A DNA stretch of 64,000 bases from Streptomyces cellulosae (GCA_014655195.1 BNBH01000003.1:1-64000), one strand, 5' to 3'. Shown: positions 27,712 to 38,247, numbered from the stretch's first letter. The notes: generated by a model from the sequence alone, not told the origin. Numbers and translations are program-made.

Positions 27712-28695
27712 TCACCTGGGCGTGACGAGCAGGACCTTGCCGATGTGGGAGCTGTCCTCCACGATCCGGTGCGCCTCGGCGGCGTCCGGCATGGGGATCT
27801 CCCGGTCGATCACCGGACGGACATGACCGGCCGACACCAGCGGCCAGACGTGCTCCCGTACGGCCGCCACGATCGCGGCCTTCTCCTCCACGGGACGCGC
27901 GCGCAGGGTGGTGGCGGTGATCGCGCCGCGCTTGGCGAGCAGGGCGCCGATGTTCAGCTCGCCCTTCACCCCGCCCTGCATGCCGATGATCACCAGGCGT
28001 CCGTTCACGGCGAGGGCCTGGACGTTGCGGTTCAGGTACTTGGCGCCCATGTTGTCGAGGATGACGTCCGCGCCCTTGCCGTCGGTGGCCTCCCGCAGCT
28101 CGGCCACGAAGTCCTGCTCGCGGTAGTTGATCAGGATGTCCGCGCCCAGCTCGGCGCAGCGCTCCAGCTTCTCCTTGGTGCCGGCGGTCACGGCGACCTT
28201 CGCCCCGACCGCCTTGGCGAGCTGGATGGCCATGGTGCCGATGCCGCTGGAGCCGCCGTGCACGAGGAAGGTCTCGCCGGGGCGCAGGTGGGCGATCATG
28301 AAGACGTTCGACCAGACCGTGCAGACCACCTCGGGCAGCGCGGCGGCCCGTTCGACGGAGACCCCCTCGGGAACGGGCAGCAGCTGCCCGGCGGGAACGG
28401 CCACCTTCTCGGCGTAGCCGCCGCCGGAGAGCAGCGCGCAGACCTCGTCCCCGACGGCCCAGCCACTCACCCCCGGCCCGACCTGCGCGACCCGTCCGGA
28501 GCACTCCAGACCGGGGTAGGGAGACGTACCGGGCGGCGGGTCGTAGAAGCCCTGACGCTGCAGGATGTCGGCCCGGTTGACAGCCGTGGCCACCACGTCG
28601 ACGAGGACCTCCCCCTCACCGACGACAGGATCGGGAACCTCGTCCCACACCAACGCCTCGGGCCCACCGGGTTCGGGAATCGTGATCGCATACAT
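27712..28695 (-). CDS. NAD(P)H quinone oxidoreductase (MDR family)
   Basis: This 327-residue zinc-independent medium-chain dehydrogenase/reductase has a GroES-like N-terminal half and a Rossmann half with GSSGIGTMAIQLAKAVGAKV near residue 145. The opening MYAITIPEPGGPEALVWDEV is typical of PIG3/QOR-like enzymes that reduce quinones or enones with NADPH. No zinc-ligand Cys set is present. The start is ATG 28695; the frame continues upstream only through the tandem repeat. Confidence 0.9.
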   Translation of the reverse strand: MYAITIPEPGGPEALVWDEVPDPVVGEGEVLVDVVATAVNRADILQRQGFYDPPPGTSPYPGLECSGRVAQVGPGVSGWAVGDEVCALLSGGGYAEKVAVPAGQLLPVPEGVSVERAAALPEVVCTVWSNVFMIAHLRPGETFLVHGGSSGIGTMAIQLAKAVGAKVAVTAGTKEKLERCAELGADILINYREQDFVAELREATDGKGADVILDNMGAKYLNRNVQALAVNGRLVIIGMQGGVKGELNIGALLAKRGAITATTLRARPVEEKAAIVAAVREHVWPLVSAGHVRPVIDREIPMPDAAEAHRIVEDSSHIGKVLLVTPR

Positions 28696-28716
28696 GAGGG
28701 GGACGGTACTCCGAGG

Positions 28717-28905
28717 CCCCCAGGGGCGCGGGGAACTGCGCGAACGGAGGCCAGAGACACCTCGCCCCTCGAAGGACCCGGGCACCCACACCCCCAGGGG
28801 GCGCGGGGAACTGCGCAAACGGACGTCAGGGACGCCTCGCCCCTCAAGAAGCCTGGGCACCCACACCCCCAGGGGGCGCGGGGAACTGCGCGAACGGAGG
28901 TCCAA
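28717..28905. repeat. Tandem 75-bp repeat, about 2.5 copies
   Basis: The core GCGCGGGGAACTGCGC begins at 28726, 28801 (one base changed) and 28876, an exact 75-bp period, and the sequence between cores is also conserved (for example CTCGCCCCTC and GGGCACCCACA). The core resembles a short element scattered through Streptomyces genomes. It sits in the 338-bp divergent gap between the oxidoreductase (28695) and the ABC exporter (29034), where no gene is evident. Confidence 0.85.
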
Positions 28906-29033
28906 GAGGCGGAGTCCTTGAAACCCCCTCCTACGGCGCCGGCGCCAAAAAATCCGCGTGCGGAACCGATGAGTTCGCGCGACCGTAAAAGTCCCCCCAT
29001 GCGTAGCCCAAGCACGCGGAAGGACCCCGAAGC

Positions 29034-30064
<1,031 letters not shown>

Positions 30065-30068
<4 letters not shown>

Positions 30069-30913
30069 GCACGGCCACGAGCACCGAGACCAAGGAACTC
30101 GCGCCCGTCAGCACCGAGTCCCTGGCGGCGCTGCTGGTCGCCGAGGAGCGGCCGCAGCGGCCCAGCTCGCTGTCCACGTCCCTCACGTTCGGCTGGCGCG
30201 CCATGCTGAAGATCAAACATGTGCCCGAGCAGCTCTTCGACGTCACCGCCTTCCCGATCATGAACCTGCTGATGTTCACGTACCTCTTCGGCGGTGCGCT
30301 GGCGGGTTCGCCGACGGACTACATCCAGTTCGTGCTGCCGGGCATCCTCGTGATGTCGGTCGTCATGATCACGATGTACACGGGTGTCTCGGTGAACATC
30401 GACATCGAGAAGGGCGTCTTCGACCGCTTCCGCTCGCTGCCGATCTGGCGGCCCTCGGCGATGGTCGGCTACCTGCTCGGCGACGCCCTGCGTTACACCA
30501 TCGCGTCCGTGATCATGCTGGCCATGGGCCTGCTGCTCGGGTACCGGCCCGACGGCGGCTTCCCCGGAGTGGTCGCCGGGATCGCCCTGCTGCTGGTGTT
30601 CTCGTTCGCGTTCTCGTGGATCTGGACGATGTTCGGGCTGCTGCTGCGCACCGAGAAGTCGGTGATGAGCGTCAGCATGATGGTGATCTTCCCGCTCACC
30701 TTCCTGTCCAACGTCTTCGTCGACCCGCGCACCATGCCCGGCTGGCTCCAGGCCTTCGTGAACAACAGCCCGGTGACCCACCTGGCGTCGGCGGTCCGCG
30801 GACTGATGGCGGGCGACTGGCCGGCCGCGGACATCATGTGGACCCTGGGCTGGGCGGCGGCGCTCGTGCTGGTCTTCGGCCCGGTGACGATGCGGCTGTA
30901 CAACCGGAAGTAG
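30065..30913 (+). CDS. ABC transporter permease, DrrB type
   Basis: This 282-residue ABC-2 permease has six hydrophobic segments beginning near residue 60 ([19 protein letters not shown]) and the family segment [19 protein letters not shown] near 220. A cytoplasmic N-terminus of about 45 residues precedes the first helix. It forms an exporter with the upstream ATPase, probably for a hydrophobic compound or lipid. The ATG overlaps the upstream TGA. Confidence 0.93.
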
Positions 30914-30931
30914 ACGGCTCACGGCATGGAA

Positions 30932-30962
30932 ACGGCCCCGGGGACCGAACCCTCGGGGCCGT
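30932..30962. terminator. Terminator of the ABC exporter operon
   Basis: A 9-bp perfect stem (30932-30940 with 30954-30962) extended inward by GGG/CCC past a one-base bulge lies 18 bp after the permease stop. Confidence 0.75.
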
Positions 30963-31022
30963 ACCGCGCCCTGGCAACGAAGCGTCCTGGCCGCGGAGCG
31001 TCTCAGCCTCGCAGCGTCCCGA

Positions 31023-32123
31023 CTAACGCAACGGCCGCACATCCGGCGCGATCTGCGTGACCGGTGTGGCCCGCACGATCGTGATCAGCCGGTCCGTCAG
31101 CTCCAGCGTCCCGACCTCCCGGTCGTCGTAGCCGAGCACCCGGTGCCCGCGCACCACGCTCACCACCAGGTCGTCCAGCTCCCGCGGGGTCTTGCCCACC
31201 TCGGACTTTATGACCGGCCGTTCCACGACGTCGAGACCGGTGCCCTGCTGGATCAGGTCCTCCATGACCATGCCCGCCGCAGGGCTCAGCACGGAGAGGC
31301 CCAGCAGGCGTCCGGCCGCGCTGGCGCTGGTGATGACCGCGTCGGCGCCCGACTGCTTGAGCAGCGGCGCGTTCTCCTCCTCGCGGACCGCGGCGACGAT
31401 CTTGGCGTTCCGGTTGAGCTGGCGTGCCGTCAGCGTCACCAGGACCGCGGTGTCGTCGCGCTGGGTGGCGATGATGACCTGACGGGCCCGCTGGAGCTCG
31501 GCGCGCTTCAGCACCTCGCTGCGCGTCGCGTCCCCTATGACACCGGCGTACCCGTCCGCCGTGGCCGCCTCGATCGCCTTGGCGCTGGGGTCGACCACCA
31601 CGACCTGCTCCTTGCGGAGTCCCGTCGCACAGACCGTCCTGATCGCGGACCTGCCCTTGGTCCCGAACCCGACGACTACGGTGTGATCGCGCAACGTGGA
31701 CCTCCAGCGGTTCAGTCGCCATTCCTCCCGGGTGCGTTCGGTGAGGGCTTCGAGGGTGGTGCCGACCAGGATGATCAGGAACATCACCCGGAGCGGCGTG
31801 ATGACGAAGATGTTGGTGAGCCGGGCCCCGTCCGTCACCGGGGTGATGTCGCCGTAGCCCGTGGTCGAGAGGGTGACGGTCGCGTAGTAGAACGCGTCGA
31901 GCAGGTCGAGGGAACCGTCCGAGTTGTCCGTGTACCCGTCCCGGTCGGCGTACACGATGAACGCCGTCACCACGAGCACCAGCAGGGCCATCGACAGCCG
32001 CTTGGCGACCTGGCGGATCGGGTGTTCCACCAGTTTGCGCGGCAGCTTGACCCGGTAGGTGACCAGATGCTCGTCGGCCTGACGGGCGATGGCGTCCTGG
32101 CCCGGAAGTTTCACGTGAAACAC
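31023..32123 (-). CDS. Two-helix potassium channel with TrkA-N (RCK) domain
   Basis: This 366-residue channel subunit has a first helix near 43-60 (LSMALLVLVVTAFIVYA), the selectivity filter TLSTTGYGDITP near 85-96, and a second helix near 105-122. The cytoplasmic TrkA-N nucleotide-binding domain follows (VVVGFGTKGRSAIRTV) with a C-terminal TrkA-C-like part. It should form a tetrameric, ligand-gated K+ channel. The GTG start at 32123 and the codons for FHVK are made from a parS site, and its first 13 bases overlap the end of moeA. Confidence 0.9.
   Translation of the reverse strand: MFHVKLPGQDAIARQADEHLVTYRVKLPRKLVEHPIRQVAKRLSMALLVLVVTAFIVYADRDGYTDNSDGSLDLLDAFYYATVTLSTTGYGDITPVTDGARLTNIFVITPLRVMFLIILVGTTLEALTERTREEWRLNRWRSTLRDHTVVVGFGTKGRSAIRTVCATGLRKEQVVVVDPSAKAIEAATADGYAGVIGDATRSEVLKRAELQRARQVIIATQRDDTAVLVTLTARQLNRNAKIVAAVREEENAPLLKQSGADAVITSASAAGRLLGLSVLSPAAGMVMEDLIQQGTGLDVVERPVIKSEVGKTPRELDDLVVSVVRGHRVLGYDDREVGTLELTDRLITIVRATPVTQIAPDVRPLR
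32108..32121. other. parS site inside overlapping coding ends
   Basis: A second exact GTTTCACGTGAAAC. It covers the moeA stop (32111-32113) and codons 2-5 of the channel gene (start GTG 32121-32123), so both proteins use parS DNA as coding sequence. Confidence 0.88.
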
Positions 32124-33544
32124 ACCCCGATTCCCCCGGACGCCCAGGGCAGGTCCAGCAGTTCCGCCTCGTACCCGGGCTTGGCGCCCCCTGGCGGTAC
32201 GACGGCCAGCGCGTCCGCCGCGGCGATCCCACGCAGCATCGCAGGACCGTTGTAGAGCAGAGGCAGCGCCCGGTCACCGCGCAGGGCGACGGGCACCAGC
32301 CGGGTGTCGTACGGATGCCCCTGCACCGCGTCCCTGAGCGGCAGCGTGTACCCCTCCGGGGCGGGGCGGGCCGCCAGGGTGCGCAGCAGCGGCTCGGCGA
32401 GCGTGACCAGCCCGGACACGGCGGCGAGCGGGTTGCCCGGCAGGCCGACGAGGTACTGCTTCTCCGAGATCCGCGCCAGCAGCATCGGGTGCCCGGGACG
32501 CACCGCGACCCCGTCCACCAGCAACTCGGCCCCGAGGCGCCGCAGCGTGGGGTGCACATGGTCGACCGGGCCCGCGGCCGTGCCGCCGGTGGTGACCACG
32601 ACGTCGGCGTCGCAGCCCTTCAGCGCCTGGTGCAGCGCGTCCTCCTCGTCCCCGACCCGCCGTACGTCGACCACGTCGGCGCCCAGCGCGCGCAGCCACG
32701 GCGGCAGCAGCGGGCCCAGCGCGTCCCGGATCAGCCCCTCGTGCGGCAGCCCCTCGCCCAGCAGCTCGTCACCGAGCACGAAGACGGCCGCACGGGGCCG
32801 GGGGACGACGGTGAGCGTGTCGTACCCGGCCGCCGCCGCCATGCCGAGCACCGGCGGGGTCACCAGCGTGCCCACCGGCAGCAACTGGTCGCCGTTGCGG
32901 CACTCCTGGCCTCGGGGGCGGATGTCCTGGCCGTGCGAGACGGTGTGCGGCGCCCGGGTCGCGGCGGTGGCGTGCAGCCGGCCCTTGTCGTCGGTACGGC
33001 CGTGCTCGCTGCGGAGCACGGCGGTGGTGTCCGGCGGGACCCGCGCGCCGGTGGCGATCCGCACCGCCTCCCCGTCGGTCAACGGCGCGTGCGCGGTGTG
33101 CCCGGCGAGGACGCCCTCCTCCCGCACGTCCCAGGGACCGGGACCGGAGACCGCCCAGCCGTCCATGGCGGAGGTGTCGAACGACGGCAGGTCGGTCAGC
33201 GCGATCAGCGGGGCGGCCAGGGTGAGGCCGAGCGCGGAGGACAGCGGGACCGAGACGGGCGGAAGGTGTCCGCCGCGGTGGCCGCCGCCCCGGCGGGGGG
33301 CTTGCGCGGCGGTCGCGCGGGCCTCCGCCCAGTCGGTGCCGTCGCGGTGCGCGGGGGCTCCGGAGGCAGAGGCGCCGTGCGAGCCGCTGCCGTGCGAACC
33401 GCTGCCACCTGCGCCGTCGTCACCGTGCGTGCGGTCGCCGGAGGGGCGGTCGCCGGGGGTGTGGGCGTCGTTCACGAGGGCGAGCGCCTCCTCGACGTCG
33501 AGGTCGTCGGCGTCCTCACCGGCCCGGGGCGTGCGCGGGGTCAT
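32111..33544 (-). CDS. moeA: Molybdopterin molybdenumtransferase MoeA
   Basis: This 477-residue enzyme inserts molybdate into adenylylated molybdopterin. The MoeA core shows FDTSAMDGWAV near 123, VGDEEDALHQALKGCDADVVVTTGG (MoCF-binding fold, near 300) and KQYLVGLPGNPLAAVS near 370. An unusual Gly/Ser/His-rich insert (GGSGSHGSGSHGASASGAP) sits near residue 46 before the core. It overlaps mobA upstream (ATGA) and the channel gene downstream. Confidence 0.93.
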   Translation of the reverse strand: MTPRTPRAGEDADDLDVEEALALVNDAHTPGDRPSGDRTHGDDGAGGSGSHGSGSHGASASGAPAHRDGTDWAEARATAAQAPRRGGGHRGGHLPPVSVPLSSALGLTLAAPLIALTDLPSFDTSAMDGWAVSGPGPWDVREEGVLAGHTAHAPLTDGEAVRIATGARVPPDTTAVLRSEHGRTDDKGRLHATAATRAPHTVSHGQDIRPRGQECRNGDQLLPVGTLVTPPVLGMAAAAGYDTLTVVPRPRAAVFVLGDELLGEGLPHEGLIRDALGPLLPPWLRALGADVVDVRRVGDEEDALHQALKGCDADVVVTTGGTAAGPVDHVHPTLRRLGAELLVDGVAVRPGHPMLLARISEKQYLVGLPGNPLAAVSGLVTLAEPLLRTLAARPAPEGYTLPLRDAVQGHPYDTRLVPVALRGDRALPLLYNGPAMLRGIAAADALAVVPPGGAKPGYEAELLDLPWASGGIGVCFT

Positions 33545-34512
33545 CCGGCGTCCGTGCGGGTTTCGGGTTCCGCGCCGCCGGAGGGCGATGCGTCCGCCGT
33601 GTCCTGTGCGTCCTCCTCGGCCCAGCGGTTGGCCAGCGCCGCGGCCTTGCGGGCCGCCTCGGCCACGGCGTCGGCGTCACCGCCCGCCCGCGCGGCGGCG
33701 AAGCCGACCAGGAAGGTGGTCAGCGGGGCGGCCGGCCGTGCCACCCCGTGGGCGGCGTCACGGGCGAGGTCGAGCAGCACGCCGGTGTCGACGTCCAGGT
33801 CGATGCCCAGCTCGTCCTTGACTGCGGAGATCCATTCGTCCAACACGTGTCCATGCTCCCTGATGCGTGCCCTGGCAGTGGCGATGTCGTCCCAGGTGTC
33901 GCAGTCGAAGGACGCCACCGGGTCGGAGATACGGAGAAGGTCGAGGGCACCGGTGAGCCGGCGCAGGGGGAGCCCGGCCGTCCCGCCGTGCGCGACGGAG
34001 AGCCCGGCCAGCTCACGGCGCAGGGACGGCACGCGGTACGCGGCCACCAGCGGCTGGTCCCGGCCGTCGGCGTCGGTCAGCAGCACACCGTCGGCCGCGC
34101 TCCGGCGCAGGGTGTCCAGCAGCGCGGCGACGGTACGGGCGTCGAGGAAGGGCAGGTCGGCGGAGAGCAGCACGACGTGCTCGGCGGTGACGTGCCGCAG
34201 TCCGGCGTCGAGCGCGGCGACGGGGCCGCCGCCCGGCGGGTCCTCGCGGGCCCAGGTGACGGGGCGCGCGGTGGGGCGGGGACCGGCCACGACCACCGTG
34301 GCGCGGGCGTCGGCGCAGGCCGTGAGCACCCGGTCGAGCAGAGGGCGTCCGCCGACCCGCACGGCCGGCTTGTCGGCGCCGCCCAGCCGCCGGGCCGCAC
34401 CGCCGGCGAGCACGACGGCGTCGTACACGGTCGCGTGAGCCGTGGCGTTCGGGTCGCCGTGCGCATCGGGCGGGACGCCGTGCGCGGCGGCGGGTGGCTG
34501 GTACTCGGTCAC
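33541..34512 (-). CDS. mobA: MobA-like NTP transferase fused to DUF6457-like domain
   Basis: This 323-residue protein has an N-terminal nucleotidyltransferase fold (VVLAGGAARRLGGADKPAV near residue 33, LLSADLPFLD near 115) of molybdenum cofactor guanylyltransferase type. A C-terminal helical domain of about 90 residues follows (VLDEWISAVKDELGID...) and corresponds to actinobacterial DUF6457. It starts with GTG 34512 and its stop overlaps the moeA start, forming a molybdenum-cofactor operon. Guanylyltransferase activity is inferred from fold and context. Confidence 0.88.
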   Translation of the reverse strand: MTEYQPPAAAHGVPPDAHGDPNATAHATVYDAVVLAGGAARRLGGADKPAVRVGGRPLLDRVLTACADARATVVVAGPRPTARPVTWAREDPPGGGPVAALDAGLRHVTAEHVVLLSADLPFLDARTVAALLDTLRRSAADGVLLTDADGRDQPLVAAYRVPSLRRELAGLSVAHGGTAGLPLRRLTGALDLLRISDPVASFDCDTWDDIATARARIREHGHVLDEWISAVKDELGIDLDVDTGVLLDLARDAAHGVARPAAPLTTFLVGFAAARAGGDADAVAEAARKAAALANRWAEEDAQDTADASPSGGAEPETRTDAG

Positions 34513-34612
34513 CCCCCGAGTATGCGTGCCCCCGCGATCACAGGGAACGCAGGGGCACGCGGGAAGAGGTGACCCCGGCCCGCCGGGGGTGGGCGAGGTC
34601 AGGCCGTGACGG

Positions 34613-36031
34613 TCACAACGTCCGCAGCAGCACCGCCGGTTGTTCCACGCAGTCGGCCACGTACCGCAGGAACCCGCCCGCCGTGCCGCCGTCGCACACC
34701 CGGTGGTCGAAGGTGAGCGAGAGCTGCACGACCTGCCGGACCGCCAGCTCGCCCTCGTGCACCCACGGTTTGGGGACGATGCGGCCGACGCCCAGCATGG
34801 CGGCCTCGGGGTGGTTGATGATCGGAGTGGACCCGTCGACGCCGAACACCCCGTAGTTGTTCAGGGTGAACGTGCCGCCGGTGAGCTGCGCGGGGGTCAG
34901 CGTGCCCTCGCGCGCCGCCTCGGTCAGCCGGGCGAACTCCGCCGTGAGCGACTCCGCGTCCCGCGTGTGCGCGTCGCGGACCACGGGGACGACCAGCCCC
35001 CGCTCGGTCTGCGCCGCGAACCCGAGGTGCACGTCCGCGTACCGGACGATCTCCCTGGCCTCGGTGTCCACCGAGGAGTTGAGCTCCGGGAAGCGGGCGA
35101 GCGCGGCCGTGCAGATCCGGGCCAGCAGCGCCAGCACGGAGATCTTGGGCCCGCCCGCCGCGTTCATCGCGGCCCTGGTCCGCATCAGCTCCGTCGCGTC
35201 GGCGTCCACCCAGCAGGTCGCGTCCGGTATCTCGGCGCGGCTGCGGGAGAGCTTGTCGGCGACGGCGCCCCGGATGCCCTTGAGGGGGACGCGGGTGACC
35301 GAGGCGGTGCTCGCGGAAGGGGCGGCGGCAGCCGGGGCGGCGGCGGGTTCCGTCGTGTCCGTGCGGTCCTGGGCGCCGGCGGCCCGCAGCGCGTGCTCCA
35401 CGTCCGCGCGCAGGATCAGTCCGTCGGGGCCGGAACCGGTCAGCTTCCGCAGGTCCAGGCCGTTCTGCCGGGCCAGCCTGCGCACCAGCGGGGAGATCAC
35501 CGGGACCGGACCGTCCTCCGGCGCCGGGCGTGCGGTCCGCGCGCTCGGGGCGGCCTGCGGGGTGTCCGCCGGCCGCGTCTCCCGCACCGGCTCCGGCGTC
35601 CTCGGCCGTCCGTTCACCGCGGGAGCGGCCGGGCGCACCCGGCGGCGCCGGGCCGGGGCCTCGGAGGTGCCGTAGCCGACCAGCACGTTGCCGGAGCCCT
35701 CGGCGGCCGGCTCCCGGCCGCTCGCGCGGCCGGCTCCCGCGGTGGCAGGGGTGCCCGCGTCACCGGCGGGGCGGCCGTCCGCCGTCTCGCCGACGGCGAC
35801 CGTCAGCAGCGGGGCGCCGACCGGCAGTTCGGTGCCCTCCGCGCCGAAGCGGGCGGTGACCACACCGCCGTAGGGGCAGGGCACCTCCACCATCGCCTTG
35901 GCCGTCTCGACCTCGACGACCGGCTGGTCCACGGCGACCACGTCGCCGACCTCGACCAGCCAGCGCACGATCTCCGCCTCGGTGAGCCCCTCACCGAGGT
36001 CGGGCAGCTTGAACTCCAGCACCTGTGCCAT
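34613..36031 (-). CDS. bkdC2: Branched-chain 2-oxoacid dehydrogenase E2 (copy 2)
   Basis: This 472-residue E2 has the lipoyl domain (lipoyl Lys in VEVETAKAMVEVP near residue 43), a linker with Arg-rich RRRRVRP, a peripheral-subunit binding domain (ISPLVRRLARQNGLDLRKL) and a catalytic domain ending in LTFDHRVCDGG (His/Asp pair kept). ATG 36031 shares one base with the bkdB2 stop (TGATG). Confidence 0.92.
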   Translation of the reverse strand: MAQVLEFKLPDLGEGLTEAEIVRWLVEVGDVVAVDQPVVEVETAKAMVEVPCPYGGVVTARFGAEGTELPVGAPLLTVAVGETADGRPAGDAGTPATAGAGRASGREPAAEGSGNVLVGYGTSEAPARRRRVRPAAPAVNGRPRTPEPVRETRPADTPQAAPSARTARPAPEDGPVPVISPLVRRLARQNGLDLRKLTGSGPDGLILRADVEHALRAAGAQDRTDTTEPAAAPAAAAPSASTASVTRVPLKGIRGAVADKLSRSRAEIPDATCWVDADATELMRTRAAMNAAGGPKISVLALLARICTAALARFPELNSSVDTEAREIVRYADVHLGFAAQTERGLVVPVVRDAHTRDAESLTAEFARLTEAAREGTLTPAQLTGGTFTLNNYGVFGVDGSTPIINHPEAAMLGVGRIVPKPWVHEGELAVRQVVQLSLTFDHRVCDGGTAGGFLRYVADCVEQPAVLLRTL

Positions 36032-37035
36032 CAGCTCTCGGCCTCCCACTGCAGACGCCCCACGGCGTCCAGGATCCGGTCCACACCGGGCAGGTGGTGA
36101 CGCTCCAGCATCGGCGGCGGATACGGCAGGTCGAACCCGGCCACGCGCAGCACCGGCGCCTCCAGATGGTGGAAGCAGCGCTCCGTGATCCGGGCCGCGA
36201 TCTCACCGCCCGGGCCGCCGAAGCCGCCCGACTCGTGGACGACGACCGCACGTCCGGTCCGCCGCACCGAGGCGCACACCGTCTCGTCGTCGAACGGCAC
36301 CAGCGAGCGCAGGTCGACGACCTCCAGGTCCCAGCCCTCGGCCTGGGCGGCCTCGGCCGCCTCCATGCAGACGGGGAGGGACGGCCCGTAGGTGACGAGG
36401 GTCGCGCTCCGCCCGGTGCGCCGGACCACGGCACGGCCTATCGGCTCAACGGCCGCCGGCTGCTCCGGGTTCCAGGCGTCCTTGGACCAGTAGAGCCGCT
36501 TGGGCTCCAGGAAGACGACCGGGTCGTCGGAGGCGATGGAGGCCCGCAGCAGGCCGTAGGCGTCGGCGACGGTCGCGGGCGTGACGACATGGAGCCCCGG
36601 AGTCGCCATGTAGTACGCCTCGGACGCGTCGCTGTGGTGCTCGACACCGCCGATGCCGCCGCCGTAGGGGATGCGGATCGTCAGGGGGAGGGGCATCTTG
36701 CCGCGGGTGCGGTTGCGCATCTTCGCCACGTGCGAGACGAGCTGCTCGAACGCGGGATAGGCGAAGGCGTCGAACTGCATCTCCACGACCGGCCGCAGCC
36801 CGTACATGGCCATGCCGACGGCCGTGCCGAGGATGCCCGCCTCGGCCAGCGGGGTGTCCGTGCAGCGGTCCTCGCCGAACTCCTTGGCCAGGCCGTCCGT
36901 GATGCGGAAGACGCCGCCGAGCGTGCCGACGTCCTCGCCCATGACGTGCACGGACGGGTCGTCGGCCATGGCGTCGCGCAGCGCGCGCGTGAGGGCCTGC
37001 GCCATGGTGGCGGGCTTCACGGCGACGGTGGTCAT
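36031..37035 (-). CDS. bkdB2: Branched-chain 2-oxoacid dehydrogenase E1 beta (copy 2)
   Basis: This 334-residue subunit closely parallels BkdB1: VHVMGEDVGTLGGVFRITDG near residue 28 and IPYGGGIGGVEHHSDASEAY near 130. The start is ATG 37035, which overlaps the bkdA2 stop in ATGA with GGAGAG upstream. It probably prefers the same branched 2-oxoacids. Relative roles of the two complexes cannot be read here. Confidence 0.95.
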   Translation of the reverse strand: MTTVAVKPATMAQALTRALRDAMADDPSVHVMGEDVGTLGGVFRITDGLAKEFGEDRCTDTPLAEAGILGTAVGMAMYGLRPVVEMQFDAFAYPAFEQLVSHVAKMRNRTRGKMPLPLTIRIPYGGGIGGVEHHSDASEAYYMATPGLHVVTPATVADAYGLLRASIASDDPVVFLEPKRLYWSKDAWNPEQPAAVEPIGRAVVRRTGRSATLVTYGPSLPVCMEAAEAAQAEGWDLEVVDLRSLVPFDDETVCASVRRTGRAVVVHESGGFGGPGGEIAARITERCFHHLEAPVLRVAGFDLPYPPPMLERHHLPGVDRILDAVGRLQWEAES

Positions 37036-38174
37036 GGCCGCTCTCCTTCCGACTCGGCCTCGGCCGCCAGCTCGGCCCGCAGCTGCTCCCGCTGCTCCAG
37101 CAGCTGGGGCGTGGGCTCCGCGTAGACGTGGGTGAACAGGTCCATGGGGTCGAGTTCCGCGTCCTGGTTCATCCGGGCGCGCAGATCGGCGGCCATGGTC
37201 TCGGCGTCCTGCTTGGCGGTCTCGGCACCGGCCTCGTCCAGCAGGCCGCGGCCGGTCAGCTCCCGCTCCAGCAGCGCGATGGGGTCGTGCTCCCGCCACG
37301 CCTCGACCTCGGCGTCGCCGCGGTAGCGGGTCGCGTCGTCGGCGTTGGTGTGGGCGTCCACGCGGTAGGTGATCGCCTCGACCAGGGTCGGGCCGCCGCC
37401 CGCGCGGGCACGGCGCACCGCGTCGGCGAGGACCTCGTGCACGGCGGCCGCGTCGTTGCCGTCGACCAGACGGCCGGGCATCCCGTAGCCGACGGCCTTG
37501 TGGGCCAGCGACGGGGCCGCGGTCTGCTTGGCGAGCGGGACGGAGATCGCGAAGCCGTTGTTCTGGACGAGGAAGACGACCGGGGCCTGCCAGACGGCCG
37601 CGAAGTTCAGCGCCTCGTGGAAGTCGCCCTCGCTGGTGCCGCCGTCGCCCACCATGGCGAGCGCCACCACGTCGTCGCCCTTGAGGCGGGCCGCGTGGGC
37701 GAGACCCACGGCGTGCGGCAGCTGGGTGGCGAGCGGGGTGCTCAGCGGGGCCACCCGGTGCTCGTAGGGGTCGTAGCCGGTGTGCCAGTCGCCGCGCAGC
37801 AGGGTGAGCGCCTCGACCGGGTCCACGCCACGCGCGACGACCGCGAGGGTGTCGCGGTAGCTCGGGAACAGCCAGTCGCGCTCCTCGAGCACCAGGGCGG
37901 CGGCGACCTCGCACGCCTCCTGGCCCGTGCTGGAGGGGTACACCGCGAGACGGCCCTGCTTGGTGAGGGCGGTGGCCTGCGCGTTGTAACGGCGGCCCTT
38001 CACCAGCTCCGCGTACAGCCTGCGCAGCAGTTCCGGGTCCGCCTCGGCCGCCGCCTCCGTGCCGAGCACGCGGTACGGCTCCGCGTCGGGCAGCAGGGGG
38101 GCGGGGTCGGTACGGGGCTGCCAGGCGGGCGGCGGGGTCGGCCGGTAGGCCCCCCGCTGCTCCATGACCGTCAT
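37032..38174 (-). CDS. bkdA2: Branched-chain 2-oxoacid dehydrogenase E1 alpha (copy 2)
   Basis: This 380-residue subunit has the thiamine-diphosphate motif VGDGGTSEGDFHEALNFAAV... NNGFA (about 195-230) and YRVDAHTNADDATRYR near 300. It lacks the Lys/Thr-rich N-terminal extension of copy 1. The start is ATG 38174 with a strong GAGGAGGT site. It is divergent from bkdR, and the 174-bp space between them carries a paa-type palindrome. Confidence 0.93.
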   Translation of the reverse strand: MTVMEQRGAYRPTPPPAWQPRTDPAPLLPDAEPYRVLGTEAAAEADPELLRRLYAELVKGRRYNAQATALTKQGRLAVYPSSTGQEACEVAAALVLEERDWLFPSYRDTLAVVARGVDPVEALTLLRGDWHTGYDPYEHRVAPLSTPLATQLPHAVGLAHAARLKGDDVVALAMVGDGGTSEGDFHEALNFAAVWQAPVVFLVQNNGFAISVPLAKQTAAPSLAHKAVGYGMPGRLVDGNDAAAVHEVLADAVRRARAGGGPTLVEAITYRVDAHTNADDATRYRGDAEVEAWREHDPIALLERELTGRGLLDEAGAETAKQDAETMAADLRARMNQDAELDPMDLFTHVYAEPTPQLLEQREQLRAELAAEAESEGERP

Positions 38175-38233
38175 GACGGCACCTCCTCGTGGGACGGCTG
38201 ACGGAGGCGCGGCGTCTGTGACGCGCCTCACCA

Positions 38234-38247
38234 ACCGATTGTTCGGT
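38234..38247. promoter_or_regulatory. PaaR-like palindrome between bkdA2 and bkdR
   Basis: ACCGATTGTTCGGT matches ACCGNNCGNNCGGT at all but one specified base. It lies 60 bp before bkdA2 and 102 bp before bkdR. The same motif occurs in both paa promoter regions of this window. Confidence 0.5.

Noticed and set aside
28717..28905. CRISPR array
   Set aside because: The whole 75-bp unit is repeated, so there are no unique spacers, and there are no cas genes.
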